Assembly: GCA_963741305.1 (NCBI GenBank)
Contig: CAVUHL010000003.1
Location: 6,262,001 to 6,326,000, forward strand
Length of the DNA stretch: 64,000 nt
Reading direction: 5' to 3'
Source of the DNA: DATMER01 sp963741305
Lineage (GTDB): Bacteria; Acidobacteriota; Thermoanaerobaculia; Multivoradales; UBA5704
Shown: piece after piece, positions 1 to 8,600 of the stretch
Layout of the letters: every line of letters starts with the position of its first letter
Numbering within the stretch: the first letter of the stretch is position 1
Position numbers and translations under genes: made by a program
The notes under the pieces: model-generated
The model's database searches: none
The model's input: the letters and a program-made list of their open reading frames with translations, nothing else
What the model was told of the DNA's origin: nothing

Positions 1-1
1 C

Positions 2-103
2 TGGCCCACCAAGTGGACCGGCCCCAGCTTCAACGCCACCGGCAACGAGGTGGCGATCGAGACGCTGGAAATCGCTCACGAAGGCCTGGAGCTGCAAGAG
101 TAA
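2..103 (+). CDS. eCIS/phage-like tail tube protein, C-terminal fragment
   Basis: Only the last 33 codons are in the window; the gene begins to the left. The visible end carries a P-x-K-W-x-G-P segment followed by N-x-V-A-I-E-T-L-E-I-x-H-E-G-L. The complete tube protein at 644 has the same kind of ending (P-V-K-W-S-G-P, then A-V-E-T-I-E-L-V-H-R-G). I therefore read it as a T4 gp19-like inner tube subunit of a contractile injection system. Two tube paralogues in one locus match eCIS loci of the Afp1/Afp5 type. The next gene starts 6 bp after the stop. Confidence 0.75.
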   Translation, partial: WPTKWTGPSFNATGNEVAIETLEIAHEGLELQE

Positions 104-109
104 CCGGCC

Positions 110-475
110 ATGACGCTGCAGACGGAATTCCCCTTCACGCTGCCCCGCGGTTTTCTCGACGCGGAGGGAAACCTGCATCGCGAAGGGGTCATGCGGCTGG
201 CCACGGCCTTCGACGAGATCGCGCCGATGAAGGACCCGCGGGTGCAGTCCAACCCCGGCTACCTGGTGATCATCCTTCTCTCGCGGGTGGTCACCAGGCT
301 GGGCACGCTGGAGCACTTGAACCCCAAGGTCATCGAGGGGCTCTTCGCCGGGGACATGGCTTTTCTGCAGGACCTCTACCGGCGCGTCAACGAGCACGGC
401 CACAACCGCGTCTCGGTCTCGTGCCCGCATTGTCAAGGTGAGTTCGAGATGGAGATCGACGGCTCGGGGGAATGA
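110..475 (+). CDS. Small eCIS/phage tail assembly-type protein with zinc-ribbon end
   Basis: 121 residues. The body is a helical, leucine- and valine-rich segment (about residues 25-95), and the end carries a C-P-H-C pair near residue 104 that could bind metal. Proteins of this size and ending sit between tube genes and the baseplate block in many eCIS loci, where they are annotated as phage tail assembly proteins. The role here is inferred from position. The stop codon overlaps the start of the next gene (TGATG), which suggests translational coupling. No catalytic motif is visible. Confidence 0.6.
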   Translation: MTLQTEFPFTLPRGFLDAEGNLHREGVMRLATAFDEIAPMKDPRVQSNPGYLVIILLSRVVTRLGTLEHLNPKVIEGLFAGDMAFLQDLYRRVNEHGHNRVSVSCPHCQGEFEMEIDGSGE

Positions 476-636
476 TGGGCTACCCCTCGGAGCGGCTGTT
501 CGAGGAGGTAGCCTATCTCGCTTATTACTTTCACTGGCCGAGCGATCAGATTTTGAACATGGAGCACCGCGACCGGCAAGGCTGGGTCGCGGAGGCGGCG
601 CGGATCAACCGCCGCCTCAACGACGAAACAAGGTGA
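475..636 (+). CDS. DUF6760-like small eCIS protein
   Basis: 53 residues, starting in the overlap with the previous stop. The sequence opens M-G-Y-P-S-E-R-L-F-E-E-V-A-Y and continues with an aromatic run (L-A-Y-Y-F-H-W-P) and a helical R-x-x-W-V-x-E-A-A-R-I-N-R-R end. This pattern fits the very short DUF6760 proteins found next to the tail-assembly gene in eCIS loci; the family name is from memory. It is probably a baseplate accessory protein. The next gene follows 7 bp later behind GAGGACGAG. Confidence 0.6.
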   Translation: MGYPSERLFEEVAYLAYYFHWPSDQILNMEHRDRQGWVAEAARINRRLNDETR

Positions 637-643
637 GGACGAG

Positions 644-1192
644 ATGACGAGTCTGGGTCTCAACGCGGTAGCGGCTCTGGGCGCCAACCTTCTGGGTGTG
701 CGCAACGATCCCTACATGTCATTCAACTTTTTCGTGGAGATCGACGGGCTGATCGTCGGCGCATTCACGGAGGTCAGCGGCCTGCAGGTCGAGACGCAGG
801 TCCACGACTACCAGGAGGGTGGGCAGAACGAGTTCGTCCACCGGCTGCCCGGTCCCACGCGCTATCCCTCGAACCTCATCCTGAAGCGGGGCCTCACCGA
901 CATCGAAGCCCTCTGGTCGTGGCACCAGGAAGTCGTCGCGGGAACGATCGAGCGCAAGAACGGCACGGTCTACCTGCTCGACCGCATGGGGGTTCCGGCC
1001 ATGTGGTGGGACTTCAAGGGGGCCTATCCGGTCAAGTGGAGCGGGCCCGAGCTGCGGGCGGACGGCAACACGGTAGCCGTCGAGACGATTGAATTGGTGC
1101 ACCGGGGCATTTCGAAGCCGGGGCTCAGCTCGGTCGCCGGAGCCCTGCGCGGCGTGGCGGGTGCGGTGACCGGCGGGATCTCTTTCGGGTAG
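644..1192 (+). CDS. eCIS tail tube protein (gp19/Afp5-like)
   Basis: 182 residues. The core matches inner-tube proteins of contractile systems: an N-terminal N-D-P-Y-M-S-F-N-F-F-V-E-I-D-G, then a V-S-G-L-Q-V-E-T turn typical of T4 gp19-like folds, then L-K-R-G-L-T and P-V-K-W-S-G-P. The C-terminal 30 residues are glycine/alanine/valine rich and extend beyond the first tube paralogue. In eCIS particles these subunits form hexameric rings; the second paralogue is usually the tube initiator near the baseplate. That assignment is inferred from its place before the LysM and hub genes. Confidence 0.85.
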   Translation: MTSLGLNAVAALGANLLGVRNDPYMSFNFFVEIDGLIVGAFTEVSGLQVETQVHDYQEGGQNEFVHRLPGPTRYPSNLILKRGLTDIEALWSWHQEVVAGTIERKNGTVYLLDRMGVPAMWWDFKGAYPVKWSGPELRADGNTVAVETIELVHRGISKPGLSSVAGALRGVAGAVTGGISFG

Positions 1193-1195
1193 AAG

Positions 1196-2494
1196 ATGGC
1201 GATGGATACTCCGGACATCGATGCTCAGGGCAGGAGGATGCTGCGGCGCGCCGCAGCCCCTGGCGTAACCCACGGAGGCATGGGCCTCCGGCGGAGGGAA
1301 ATCGGCACGGGCGCTGCGCTCGCCACCGAGATCCAGCGGCGCTGGGCTCCGGCCGACTCCGCCGGCTGGGGAAGCGGGCCGGCCTTGCATTACGCCGGGC
1401 AGGTGGCGGCTTCAGGCCCGGGCATGCCCTCGGTGCAGGCTTCTCCCGCGGGCTCGGCTCCCCGGGCTCAGGTTGTGGGACAGGCGGCAAGCCCCGCCGC
1501 CCAGGCGACGGCTTCCATGGGAGAGAGCTTGCAGCGGCAGCACCTGGGTGCTCGGGTTTCGGAAGGGACAACAAGGACAGCAAGGACGGATGCGGCACCG
1601 ATGCCGGTGGTGCAGCGGAAGGCGGTGGCAGCGCCGACCGTGCAGAGCCAAGCGGCCAGCTCGCCGGCAGTGCCGGCTGCTCCTGTGCCGGCTTCTCAGC
1701 CTGCGGCGAGTGGGGCGGGAGCGGCTCCCGCTTCTTCCCCGGTTACCGGAGCGGTTCTGATGCCGGCTATCGTACGGCGGTCGGCGGGGAGCCCCGCTGC
1801 TCCCCCAGTCCCGGCCATGCCGTTGCGGCTGGCTCCGGACTCCCTCTCCCGCGAAGCGGGGGAGGGCAGGGGAGGGGGTGCTCCGGTGACAGCGGCAGCT
1901 CCGGTCGCTCGGGCGACCCCGGCAGCTCCGGCCAGCTCCAGCTCCACCATGATGCCGGCGATCGTTCGGCGGTCCCCGGCAAGCCCGCGGCCCCTCACCC
2001 CCAACCCCTCTCCCATCGCACACCCATCCCCCGGGAGAGGGGAGCCGGAACGCACCGCACTACCCGTCGCGTCCCCCCTCTCCCGGGTGGTGGGAGGGAA
2101 TGCCCGGCCGGAGGCCGGTGTGGGCCAGGGGGTGAGGGGCTCCGGCTCCGTGCAGCGGACCCCCGCCCCCGCTCCGCCGCCCGCTCCCGCCCCAAGCCTG
2201 ACCGCCTCCGCGGCCGGCCTCGCCATGCCTCTCGCCCGTTCATCGGCGGCTCCCGCTGCGAGCGGAAGCGCTCCGGCGAGCAACAGCGGCGGCGGCGTGA
2301 TTCAGCGGCAGGCGATCGGCGGCGGCTCTGGGGAATCCTCATCCTCCTCCCCCGAGACTGTTTTTCCCCCGGCAGAGGGCTCCTCGAGCGCCGCCGGACC
2401 CGACATCGATGAAGTCGTGGATCGTGTGATGCGCCGGCTGACGCGGACATTGGCCGTGGAAAACGAGCGCCATGGAGGACGGCGATGGCCCTAG
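1196..2494 (+). CDS. Low-complexity eCIS linker protein with in-frame repeat insertions
   Basis: 432 residues, mostly Ala/Pro/Ser/Gly. Ordered parts are limited to the first 50 residues and a C-terminal helix (D-E-V-V-D-R-V-M-R-R-L then E-N-E-R-H-G), an ending I associate with the small eCIS protein before the LysM gene. Short V/I-Q-R motifs recur, and M-P-A-I-V-R-R-S occurs twice. Two DNA hairpin elements (1842-1866 and 1992-2138) are translated in frame and account for roughly 57 residues of linker. ATG at 1196 or 1202 could be the start. The 3' end overlaps the next gene by 10 bp. A structural or cargo-tether role is only a guess from position. Confidence 0.6.
   Translation: MAMDTPDIDAQGRRMLRRAAAPGVTHGGMGLRRREIGTGAALATEIQRRWAPADSAGWGSGPALHYAGQVAASGPGMPSVQASPAGSAPRAQVVGQAASPAAQATASMGESLQRQHLGARVSEGTTRTARTDAAPMPVVQRKAVAAPTVQSQAASSPAVPAAPVPASQPAASGAGAAPASSPVTGAVLMPAIVRRSAGSPAAPPVPAMPLRLAPDSLSREAGEGRGGGAPVTAAAPVARATPAAPASSSSTMMPAIVRRSPASPRPLTPNPSPIAHPSPGRGEPERTALPVASPLSRVVGGNARPEAGVGQGVRGSGSVQRTPAPAPPPAPAPSLTASAAGLAMPLARSSAAPAASGSAPASNSGGGVIQRQAIGGGSGESSSSSPETVFPPAEGSSSAAGPDIDEVVDRVMRRLTRTLAVENERHGGRRWP
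1842..1866. repeat. GC-rich hairpin element inside a coding sequence
   Basis: An 11-bp arm (CCCTCTCCCGC), a GAA loop and a GCGGGGGAGGG arm form a hairpin with a single mismatch. It is read through in frame as the S-L-S-R-E-A-G-E-G stretch of the eCIS linker protein. It lies between two copies of the M-P-A-I-V-R-R-S motif. It resembles a truncated or related form of the longer element at 1992. Confidence 0.6.
1992..2138. repeat. Dispersed inverted-repeat element, copy 1 (translated in frame)
   Basis: Begins CCCTCACCCCC and ends GGGGGTGAGGG. The interior has the CTCTCCC...CCGGGAGAGGG and CCTCTCCCGGG modules seen in the copies at 29795, 39201 and 43898. Here the element keeps an open frame and adds about 49 residues to the linker protein at 1196. 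Other copies are intergenic, so insertion or expansion inside the gene is more likely than an ancestral protein motif. Confidence 0.8.
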
Positions 2495-3144
2495 AGAAGC
2501 TCAAAATCTTTGTCGAGCACCGGCCGGACGTTTTCGAAACCACCGGCTTCGAGGTGCTCTTCAACCCCGCCGAGCTCAAGCTCGACAAGAGCGCGAACTG
2601 GGCCAAGGTGCCGACCGCGGGGCGCGACACCGCGCGCTCGACCTTCACCCACGGCGACGCGTACAGCCTCACCCTCGAGCTCTTCTTCGACAGCTACGAG
2701 TTAAATGAGGACGTCCGCAACTACACCAGCGACATCGTCCAGCTGGTGACGGTCCACGGCGACCTGCACCGGCCGCCACGGTGCAAGATGTCCTGGGGAA
2801 GCAACGACTTCGGCGGCCTGCAGTGGGCGCTCCAGAGCCTGAACCAGCGCTTCACGCTCTTCCAGTCCGACGGCACGCCGGTCCGCGCCACCCTGGGCTG
2901 CTCGTTCAAGGAGTGGCGCTCCTCCAAGGATGAGGCCTATACCGTCAAGCGCAACTCGCCCGACGTGGCCAAGACCCGCGTCGTGAAGAGCGGCGAAACG
3001 CTCTCCTCCATCGCCGCCGAGGAGTACAACGACCCCGCGCTCTGGCGGCCCATCGCCGAGCTCAACCGCATCCACAACCCGCGCCGGGTCGCCCCCGGCC
3101 TAGTGCTGGCGATCCCACCGCTTACGCCGGGGCGGAGGAGCTGA
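2485..3144 (+). CDS. LysM-containing eCIS baseplate protein (Afp7/gp53-like)
   Basis: 219 residues. The N-terminal 150 residues form the domain found in eCIS and phage tail proteins that tether the hub (F-E-V-L-F-N-P-A-E-L-K, then S-L-T-L-E-L-F-F-D). The C-terminal part is a LysM domain (about residues 170-213: V-V-K-S-G-E-T-L-S-S-I-A, then W-R-P-I-A-E-L-N and P-G-L-V-L-A-I-P). This architecture is Afp7/Pvc7-like, placed between tube and hub. The start overlaps the previous gene, and the hub gene follows 4 bp after the stop. Confidence 0.85.
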   Translation: MALEKLKIFVEHRPDVFETTGFEVLFNPAELKLDKSANWAKVPTAGRDTARSTFTHGDAYSLTLELFFDSYELNEDVRNYTSDIVQLVTVHGDLHRPPRCKMSWGSNDFGGLQWALQSLNQRFTLFQSDGTPVRATLGCSFKEWRSSKDEAYTVKRNSPDVAKTRVVKSGETLSSIAAEEYNDPALWRPIAELNRIHNPRRVAPGLVLAIPPLTPGRRS

Positions 3145-3148
3145 CGCC

Positions 3149-4216
3149 ATGGCTACGGATCGCGCCGAGGGCCTGGCTCCCGAGGTCCGCCTGCGGGTGG
3201 CCGGCAAGGACGTCCCGCTCGAAGCGGAGGCCGACCTGATCGAGGTCGCCGTGCTGCAGGACGTCTCCGCCCCCGGCATGTTCGCCCTGCGGCTGATGAA
3301 CTGGGACCTCGACAAGCTCCAGTTCACCTGGTCCGATGATCCCCTGTTCGCCGAGGGCGGCGAGGTCGAAGTCCTCATGGGCTACGCGGGCGAGCTCGAG
3401 CCCGTGTTCCTCGGCGAGGTCACCGGCCTCGAGCCCGAGTTCCGCGCCGACGAGCCGGCGACGGTCACCATCCGGGGCTACGACCGCGGCCACCGGCTCC
3501 TGCGCGGCAGGAAAACCCGCTCCTTCACCCAGGTCAAGGACAGCGACATCGCCGCCCGGGTGGCCGAGGAGGTGGGCCTCACCCCCGAGGCCGAGGACAC
3601 CAAGATCCCGCTGGAGTACGTGCTCCAGCACAACCAGACCGACCTCGAGTTCCTGGAGGCGCGCGCCCGGCGCATCGGCTACGAAGTGTGGGTCGAGGGC
3701 AAGACGCTCAAGTTCCGCCCGCGCCCGACGGATGAGGCCGGGGTGCTGACCTTGCACCTGGAGGAAGACATCCTGGAGTTCTCGCCGCGCCTGTCGACCG
3801 TCGGGCTCGCCGGCAAGGTCGAGGTGCGCGGCTGGAACCCCACGGACAAGGAAGCCGTGCTCGGCGAGGCCGCGGCCGTCGATGCCGGATCGACCATGGA
3901 CGGCGAGGCCGGTGGCCTCGACGTCGCGGAGAAGGCATTCAAAGCCGCGGTGGCCGTGTCCGTGGACCGGCCCGTGCTCAGCCAGGGCGAAGCCGACCAG
4001 ATCGCCGTGGGACGGATCCGCGAGATGGCCCTCTCCTACGTCACCGGCGAAGGCGTCGCCATGGGCCGCACCGACCTCAAAGCCGGCACGGTGGTGAAGA
4101 TCGAAGGCTGCGGCCAGCGCTTCAGCGGCCTCTACTACCTGGCGTCCGTCAGCCACACCTACTCGCCGAAGCGCGGTTATCGCACCGCCTTCACCGTGCG
4201 GAGGAGCGCCACGTGA
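3149..4216 (+). CDS. eCIS hub protein, phage late control D (gp27-like)
   Basis: 355 residues. The sequence resembles the gp27 half of VgrG/Afp8: an early beta barrel (residues 10-120), then K-T-R-S-F-T-Q-V-K-D-S-D-I-A and an L-E-F-L-E-A-R-A-R-R-I-G-Y segment characteristic of late control D proteins. In Afp8 the gp27 and gp5 parts are one polypeptide; here they are two genes with a 4-bp overlap, as in several non-enterobacterial eCIS loci. It should form the trimeric hub that joins tube to spike. Confidence 0.85.
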   Translation: MATDRAEGLAPEVRLRVAGKDVPLEAEADLIEVAVLQDVSAPGMFALRLMNWDLDKLQFTWSDDPLFAEGGEVEVLMGYAGELEPVFLGEVTGLEPEFRADEPATVTIRGYDRGHRLLRGRKTRSFTQVKDSDIAARVAEEVGLTPEAEDTKIPLEYVLQHNQTDLEFLEARARRIGYEVWVEGKTLKFRPRPTDEAGVLTLHLEEDILEFSPRLSTVGLAGKVEVRGWNPTDKEAVLGEAAAVDAGSTMDGEAGGLDVAEKAFKAAVAVSVDRPVLSQGEADQIAVGRIREMALSYVTGEGVAMGRTDLKAGTVVKIEGCGQRFSGLYYLASVSHTYSPKRGYRTAFTVRRSAT

Positions 4217-4869
4217 TCGACATGGACCTGTTCGACTCGCTCCCCGGCCGGGAGACCAGCCGCGACCGCATTTATGGGGTCGTGGTCGGCGTCGTCACCA
4301 ACAACCAGGACCCCCAGGGCCTCGGCCGCGTCAAGGTGCGTTTCCCGTGGCTGTCGAAAGAGCACGAGAGCAACTGGGCGCGGATGGTCACCCCTATGGC
4401 GGGCAAGGACCGCGGCCTCTACACACTGCCCGAGGTGGAGGACGAGGTGCTCGTCGCCTTCGAGCACGGGCAGGTCGAGAACCCCTTCGTGCTGGGCGCG
4501 CTCTGGAACGGCAAGGACACGCCGCCGGCGGACAACGCCGACGGCAAGAACAACATCCGGGTCCTGAAATCGCGGAGCGGCCACGTGGTCCGGCTCGACG
4601 ACACGGACGGCTCCGAGAAGATCGAGATCGTGGATGGCGCGGGCACGGAGAGCCTGGTCTTCGACACGGCCAAGAACACGATCACCCTGACGGCCGAGAA
4701 GGACGTGGTGATCGAGTCCAAGGACGGCATGGTCAAGCTCACCGGCAAGAAGGGCGTCGAGATCACCGCTCCGGACGGTCCGGGCAAGCTGGAGGCCGGC
4801 AAGGACCTGGATGTCAAATCGACGGGCGGAAACGTGAACGTAAAAGGCTCCGTCATCAATCTCAACTGA
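4213..4869 (+). CDS. eCIS spike protein, gp5/VgrG-like OB-fold and beta-helix
   Basis: 218 residues from a GTG that overlaps the hub stop; ATG 4222 is an alternative. Residues 15-110 fit the gp5 OB domain (Y-G-V-V-V-G-V-V-T-N-N-Q-D-P, L-G-R-V-K-V-R-F-P-W-L, then L-P-E-V-E-D-E-V-L-V-A-F-E). From about residue 115 on, short beta repeats rich in D, K, T and V suggest the triangular beta-helix of the needle. It should sit on the hub and carry the PAAR-like tip encoded next. Confidence 0.88.
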   Translation: MIDMDLFDSLPGRETSRDRIYGVVVGVVTNNQDPQGLGRVKVRFPWLSKEHESNWARMVTPMAGKDRGLYTLPEVEDEVLVAFEHGQVENPFVLGALWNGKDTPPADNADGKNNIRVLKSRSGHVVRLDDTDGSEKIEIVDGAGTESLVFDTAKNTITLTAEKDVVIESKDGMVKLTGKKGVEITAPDGPGKLEAGKDLDVKSTGGNVNVKGSVINLN

Positions 4870-4877
4870 GGAATGTG

Positions 4878-5270
4878 ATGGGAATGCCGGCGGCCAAGGA
4901 AGGAGATCAGATCGTGGCGCTCGACACGCACATCGTGATCCTGCCGGCGCCTGCGCCGCCCGCGCCCTTGCCTCTTCCGTTCGCGGGCAAGCTCAACGGC
5001 GGCCTGTCGGGCGACGTGAAGATCATGGGCAAGGCCGCGGCCACGGTCGGCAGCACCGCGGACAACTCGCCCGCGCACATCCCGGCCGCGCCCGGGACCG
5101 CCTTTCAGAAGGCGCCCTCCAACAAGGGCACGGTCAAGTTGGGCAGCGCGACCGTGAAGATCAATGGCAAGGATGCCGCGCGCAACGGCGACGTGGCCGA
5201 GACCTGCAACGACCCGGCGGACCTTCCGGTCGGCAAAGTGATCGCAGCCGGCACCGTGATGGTCGGCTGA
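4878..5270 (+). CDS. PAAR-like spike tip protein (Afp10-like)
   Basis: 130 residues from ATG 4878; ATG 4884 is also possible. It starts G-M-P-A-A-K-E-G-D-Q-I-V-A-L-D-T-H, the usual opening of PAAR-like tip proteins in eCIS loci. The middle has a hydrophobic Pro-rich turn (P-A-P-A-P-P-A-P-L-P), and the end is glycine-rich beta (K-I-N-G-K-D-A-A-R-N-G-D, C-N-D-P). The fold binds the end of the spike and sharpens it. The gene lies directly after the spike and before gp25. Confidence 0.85.
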   Translation: MGMPAAKEGDQIVALDTHIVILPAPAPPAPLPLPFAGKLNGGLSGDVKIMGKAAATVGSTADNSPAHIPAAPGTAFQKAPSNKGTVKLGSATVKINGKDAARNGDVAETCNDPADLPVGKVIAAGTVMVG

Positions 5271-5286
5271 GGAGAGAGAGGAAGAG

Positions 5287-5670
5287 ATGAGCGCCAGTTT
5301 TCTCGGCATCGGATGGAAGTTCCCCGTCTCCCTGGAGAACGGCGGGATCGCCATGGCCCGATATGAAGAGAGCATCCGCGAGTCCATCTGGATCGTCCTG
5401 GCGACCGCCCGCGGCGAGCGCAAGATGCGGCCGGACTTCGGCTGCGGCATCCACGAGCTGGTCTTCGCGGTCAACAGCGGCGAGACCTCCGGCCGCGTGG
5501 CCTCCGAGGTGCGCCAGGCGCTCACCCTCTGGGAGCCGCGCATCGACCTGCTGAACGTCGCCGTCCGTTCCGACGAGTCCGAGCCCACCCGGCTGCTGAT
5601 CCAGATCGAGTACCGGGTGCGCGCGACCAACAACCGTTTCAATCTGGTCTACCCCTTCTACCTGGAGTAA
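5287..5670 (+). CDS. GPW/gp25 family baseplate protein
   Basis: 127 residues. Recognised by F-L-G-I-G-W-K-F-P, then E-S-I-R-E-S-I-W-I-V-L-A-T-A-R-G-E-R and M-R-P-D-F-G-C-G, a signature of the gp25-like wedge component (Afp9, TssE). It forms part of the inner baseplate and nucleates the sheath. The GAGGAAGAG just upstream of ATG 5287 supports that start. Length is normal for the family. Confidence 0.92.
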   Translation: MSASFLGIGWKFPVSLENGGIAMARYEESIRESIWIVLATARGERKMRPDFGCGIHELVFAVNSGETSGRVASEVRQALTLWEPRIDLLNVAVRSDESEPTRLLIQIEYRVRATNNRFNLVYPFYLE

Positions 5671-5677
5671 TACGGCC

Positions 5678-8600
5678 ATGCCCCGTTCCGAGGCTCCCCT
5701 GATCGACAGGCGGACATACAAGGACCTCGTCGCCGAGGTCGCAGAGCTGATGCAGACGTACACCGCCGGCTCGGTCGAGCCGAGCGCCGGCCTGCTGGCC
5801 GGCGCGGTCCTCGACCAGGTGGTTGCAGGCGGCAGCGAGCCCATTCCTGCCGGTACCCTGGTGACCCCGGCCCTGGCGAAGAAGATCGCCGCCATCGAGG
5901 GGCTCGGCCTGGTCCGGGTCAAGGGCTGGCAGAAGCCCGCGCCTCAGGGCCCGAATACCGAGGAAGACGCCGGCTGGGCCCTCGCCCGCATCTTCGGCCG
6001 CATGGCGGAGCTCGTCGTCACCCGCCTGAACCGGCTGCCGGACCGCAACTTCCTGGCCTTCCTCGACCTCATCGGCTCGCGGCTCAATCCGCCGCAGCCG
6101 GCGCGGGTGCCGCTCACCTTCCAGCTCGCCGCGGGAAGCCTCGTGGACGCCCTGGTCCCGGCGGGCACCCAGGCCGCGGCCCTGGCGCTTGAAGGCTCCG
6201 AAGGCAATACCGAGCCGCCGCTCTTCGAGACCGAGCGCGACCTGATCGTGACCCGCTCGCAGCTCGTCGCCGTCTACACCCGCGAGCCCGGCCGCGACCT
6301 GTGGGCCGATCACACCCAGGCAGGAAATGCCTTCTGGCCCTTCCGCGGCGACCGGAGGATTGAGCACCGGCTCCACATGTCCGAGCCCAAGCTCTTCGCG
6401 ATGCCCGAGGAGAAGACCCTCGACATCCTGATCAGCCCGGCGGACGCGGCCCACCCCTGGCTCTCGGCCGTGAGCTGGAGCTTCTGGAACGGCCTCACGC
6501 ATCAGCCGGTCACGCCAGCGGAAGTGACTGTCCAGGCCGCCGCCTGGCGGGTGAGGTTCACCAACGTGCCGGGGATCGCCCCCAGCGCGGTAAGCGGGAT
6601 CGGCGGACCCTGGCTGCACGCCCGCCTGGAGACCGGCCTTCCGCGAGGGGCCCGCGGCGAGGTGGTGCAGGTAGGGCCGGAGCAGGAGCTGCGCCGCCGG
6701 GGTGCCACGCCGGTGGCGGTCTTCACCCAGGAGTCCGGAGTCTTCGAGCCGGTGGATCCCGTCACGCCGTTCCTCCCCTTTGGCGAGGAGCCGCCCACCA
6801 GCATCCTTTATGTCTCCGCCGGCACGGACTTCACCAAGCCGAAGTCTTCGATCGAGATCAACGTCGCGCTCGATGCGGTGCAGCCGCCGGAGCCCACGAA
6901 CAACCTGGCCGTGACCTGGGAGTACCTGAGCGACGGCAACTGGAATGCCGTGGCCGACACCACCTTCACCCCAGCGGCCCCGCCCGATGCGGCGGATGTG
7001 GCCGGCCTCTTCCTGGTCGACGGGACGCTGCGTTTTCCGAAGCCGGACGACTGGACCGTGGGCGAGGTGAACGGGGTGAGCGGCCTCTGGCTGCGGGCGC
7101 GGGTCACGGCGGGCAGCTTCGGCTCCCCTCCGGACTACCACCCGCCGCGGGTCGAGCGCCTGACCCTGGGCGACGACTGGCGGCTGCCGCGCATCGAGTC
7201 GCTGCAGACCGCCATCATCATCGACCGCACGGCCGTCGCCCTGCAGCAGGTGCCGGAGCGCGGCTTCGCCAACCAGGCTCCGCTCGATCTGAGCAAGGAC
7301 TTCTTCCCCTTTGGCGAGAAGCCGCGGGTCGGCGATGCCTTCTACCTGGCGAACGAGGAGGCGTTCTCCAAGCCCTTGGCGGTGGCCGATCTCCACTTCG
7401 TGCCGACCAACACCGACTCGGCGAACATCCCGCCGCCGGCCGCGAGCACCAACGTGATGCTCACCTGGGAGTACTGGGATGGCCGCGAGTGGCGGTTCCT
7501 CGGCAACACCGGCCCGGGCGCCACCGCCCCCGAAAAGGCGAACAACTCCGTCCGCGGGTTCACCGACACCACCAACGGCTTCCTCGGCCAGGGGAAGGTG
7601 AGCTTCAGCGTCCCCGCGCCCCATGGCATAGAGGCGGGCGGCATCAACGGCGAGGCCCGCCGCTGGGTACGGGCGCGGATCGTCCGGGGGCACTACGGCG
7701 TCGAAGCAACCTATACACCGCGGGTGGTCAACAGTGTGACCGTGTACGAGTTCGTCCCCGCCACCTTCAAGCCGCCGTCGCTGCGCCCGGTCCGTCTCGG
7801 CTACAAGTACGAATCGGGAGCGGCCAACGCCAGGTTCGTGCTGAGCGAGAACGATACGGCTTTCGCGGATGCCTCCATCCCGGCCGCGGGAGCGGGCGAT
7901 TTCACGCCGTTCGTCCCCTCGGCCGACCGCAGGCCCACGCTCTACCTCGGCTTCGAGCGGCCCGGGGAAGCGATCGGCTTCGCCAACCGCGCGACCTCGC
8001 TCTTCTTCCAGGCCTCGGAAGCGCTCTTCGATCCGGCGGTCGAGCAGAGGCAGGTGACCGAGGAGGCGTCGGTCGTCTGGGAGTACTGGAACGGCGAGGC
8101 CTGGGAGCGGCTCGGCACCCGCGACGAGACCCGGGGCCTCACGCGCCGGGGACCGGTCACGTTTATCGGGCCGCCCGACCTCCGGGCCTCGACGGAGCTC
8201 GGCCGCCCGGCCTTCTGGCTGCGCGGGCGCTGGGAGCGCGGCGACTACGCGGTCGAGCCGCAGCTCGCGCGGGTGCTCACCAACACCACCTGGGCCGTGA
8301 ACGCCCGGACGGTGCTGGACGAGGTCCTGGGCTCCAGCCGCGGCGAGCGCGGGCAGGCCTTCCGTACCCTGCGGGCGCCCGTGCTCGACGGCCAGACGCT
8401 GGAAGTGATCGAGCCGGAGGTCCCGTCGGGCGATGACCTGGCCGATCTGGAGAGGGAAGAGGGGGACGGCGCCGTCACGGTGGTCCGTGACGCCCAGGGA
8501 CAGTTCGTGGCGGTGCGGGTGCGCTGGCACGAGGTGCCCGACTTCCATGCCTCGGGCCCGCGCAGCCGCCACTACGTCCTCGACCATGGGACAGGCGAGG

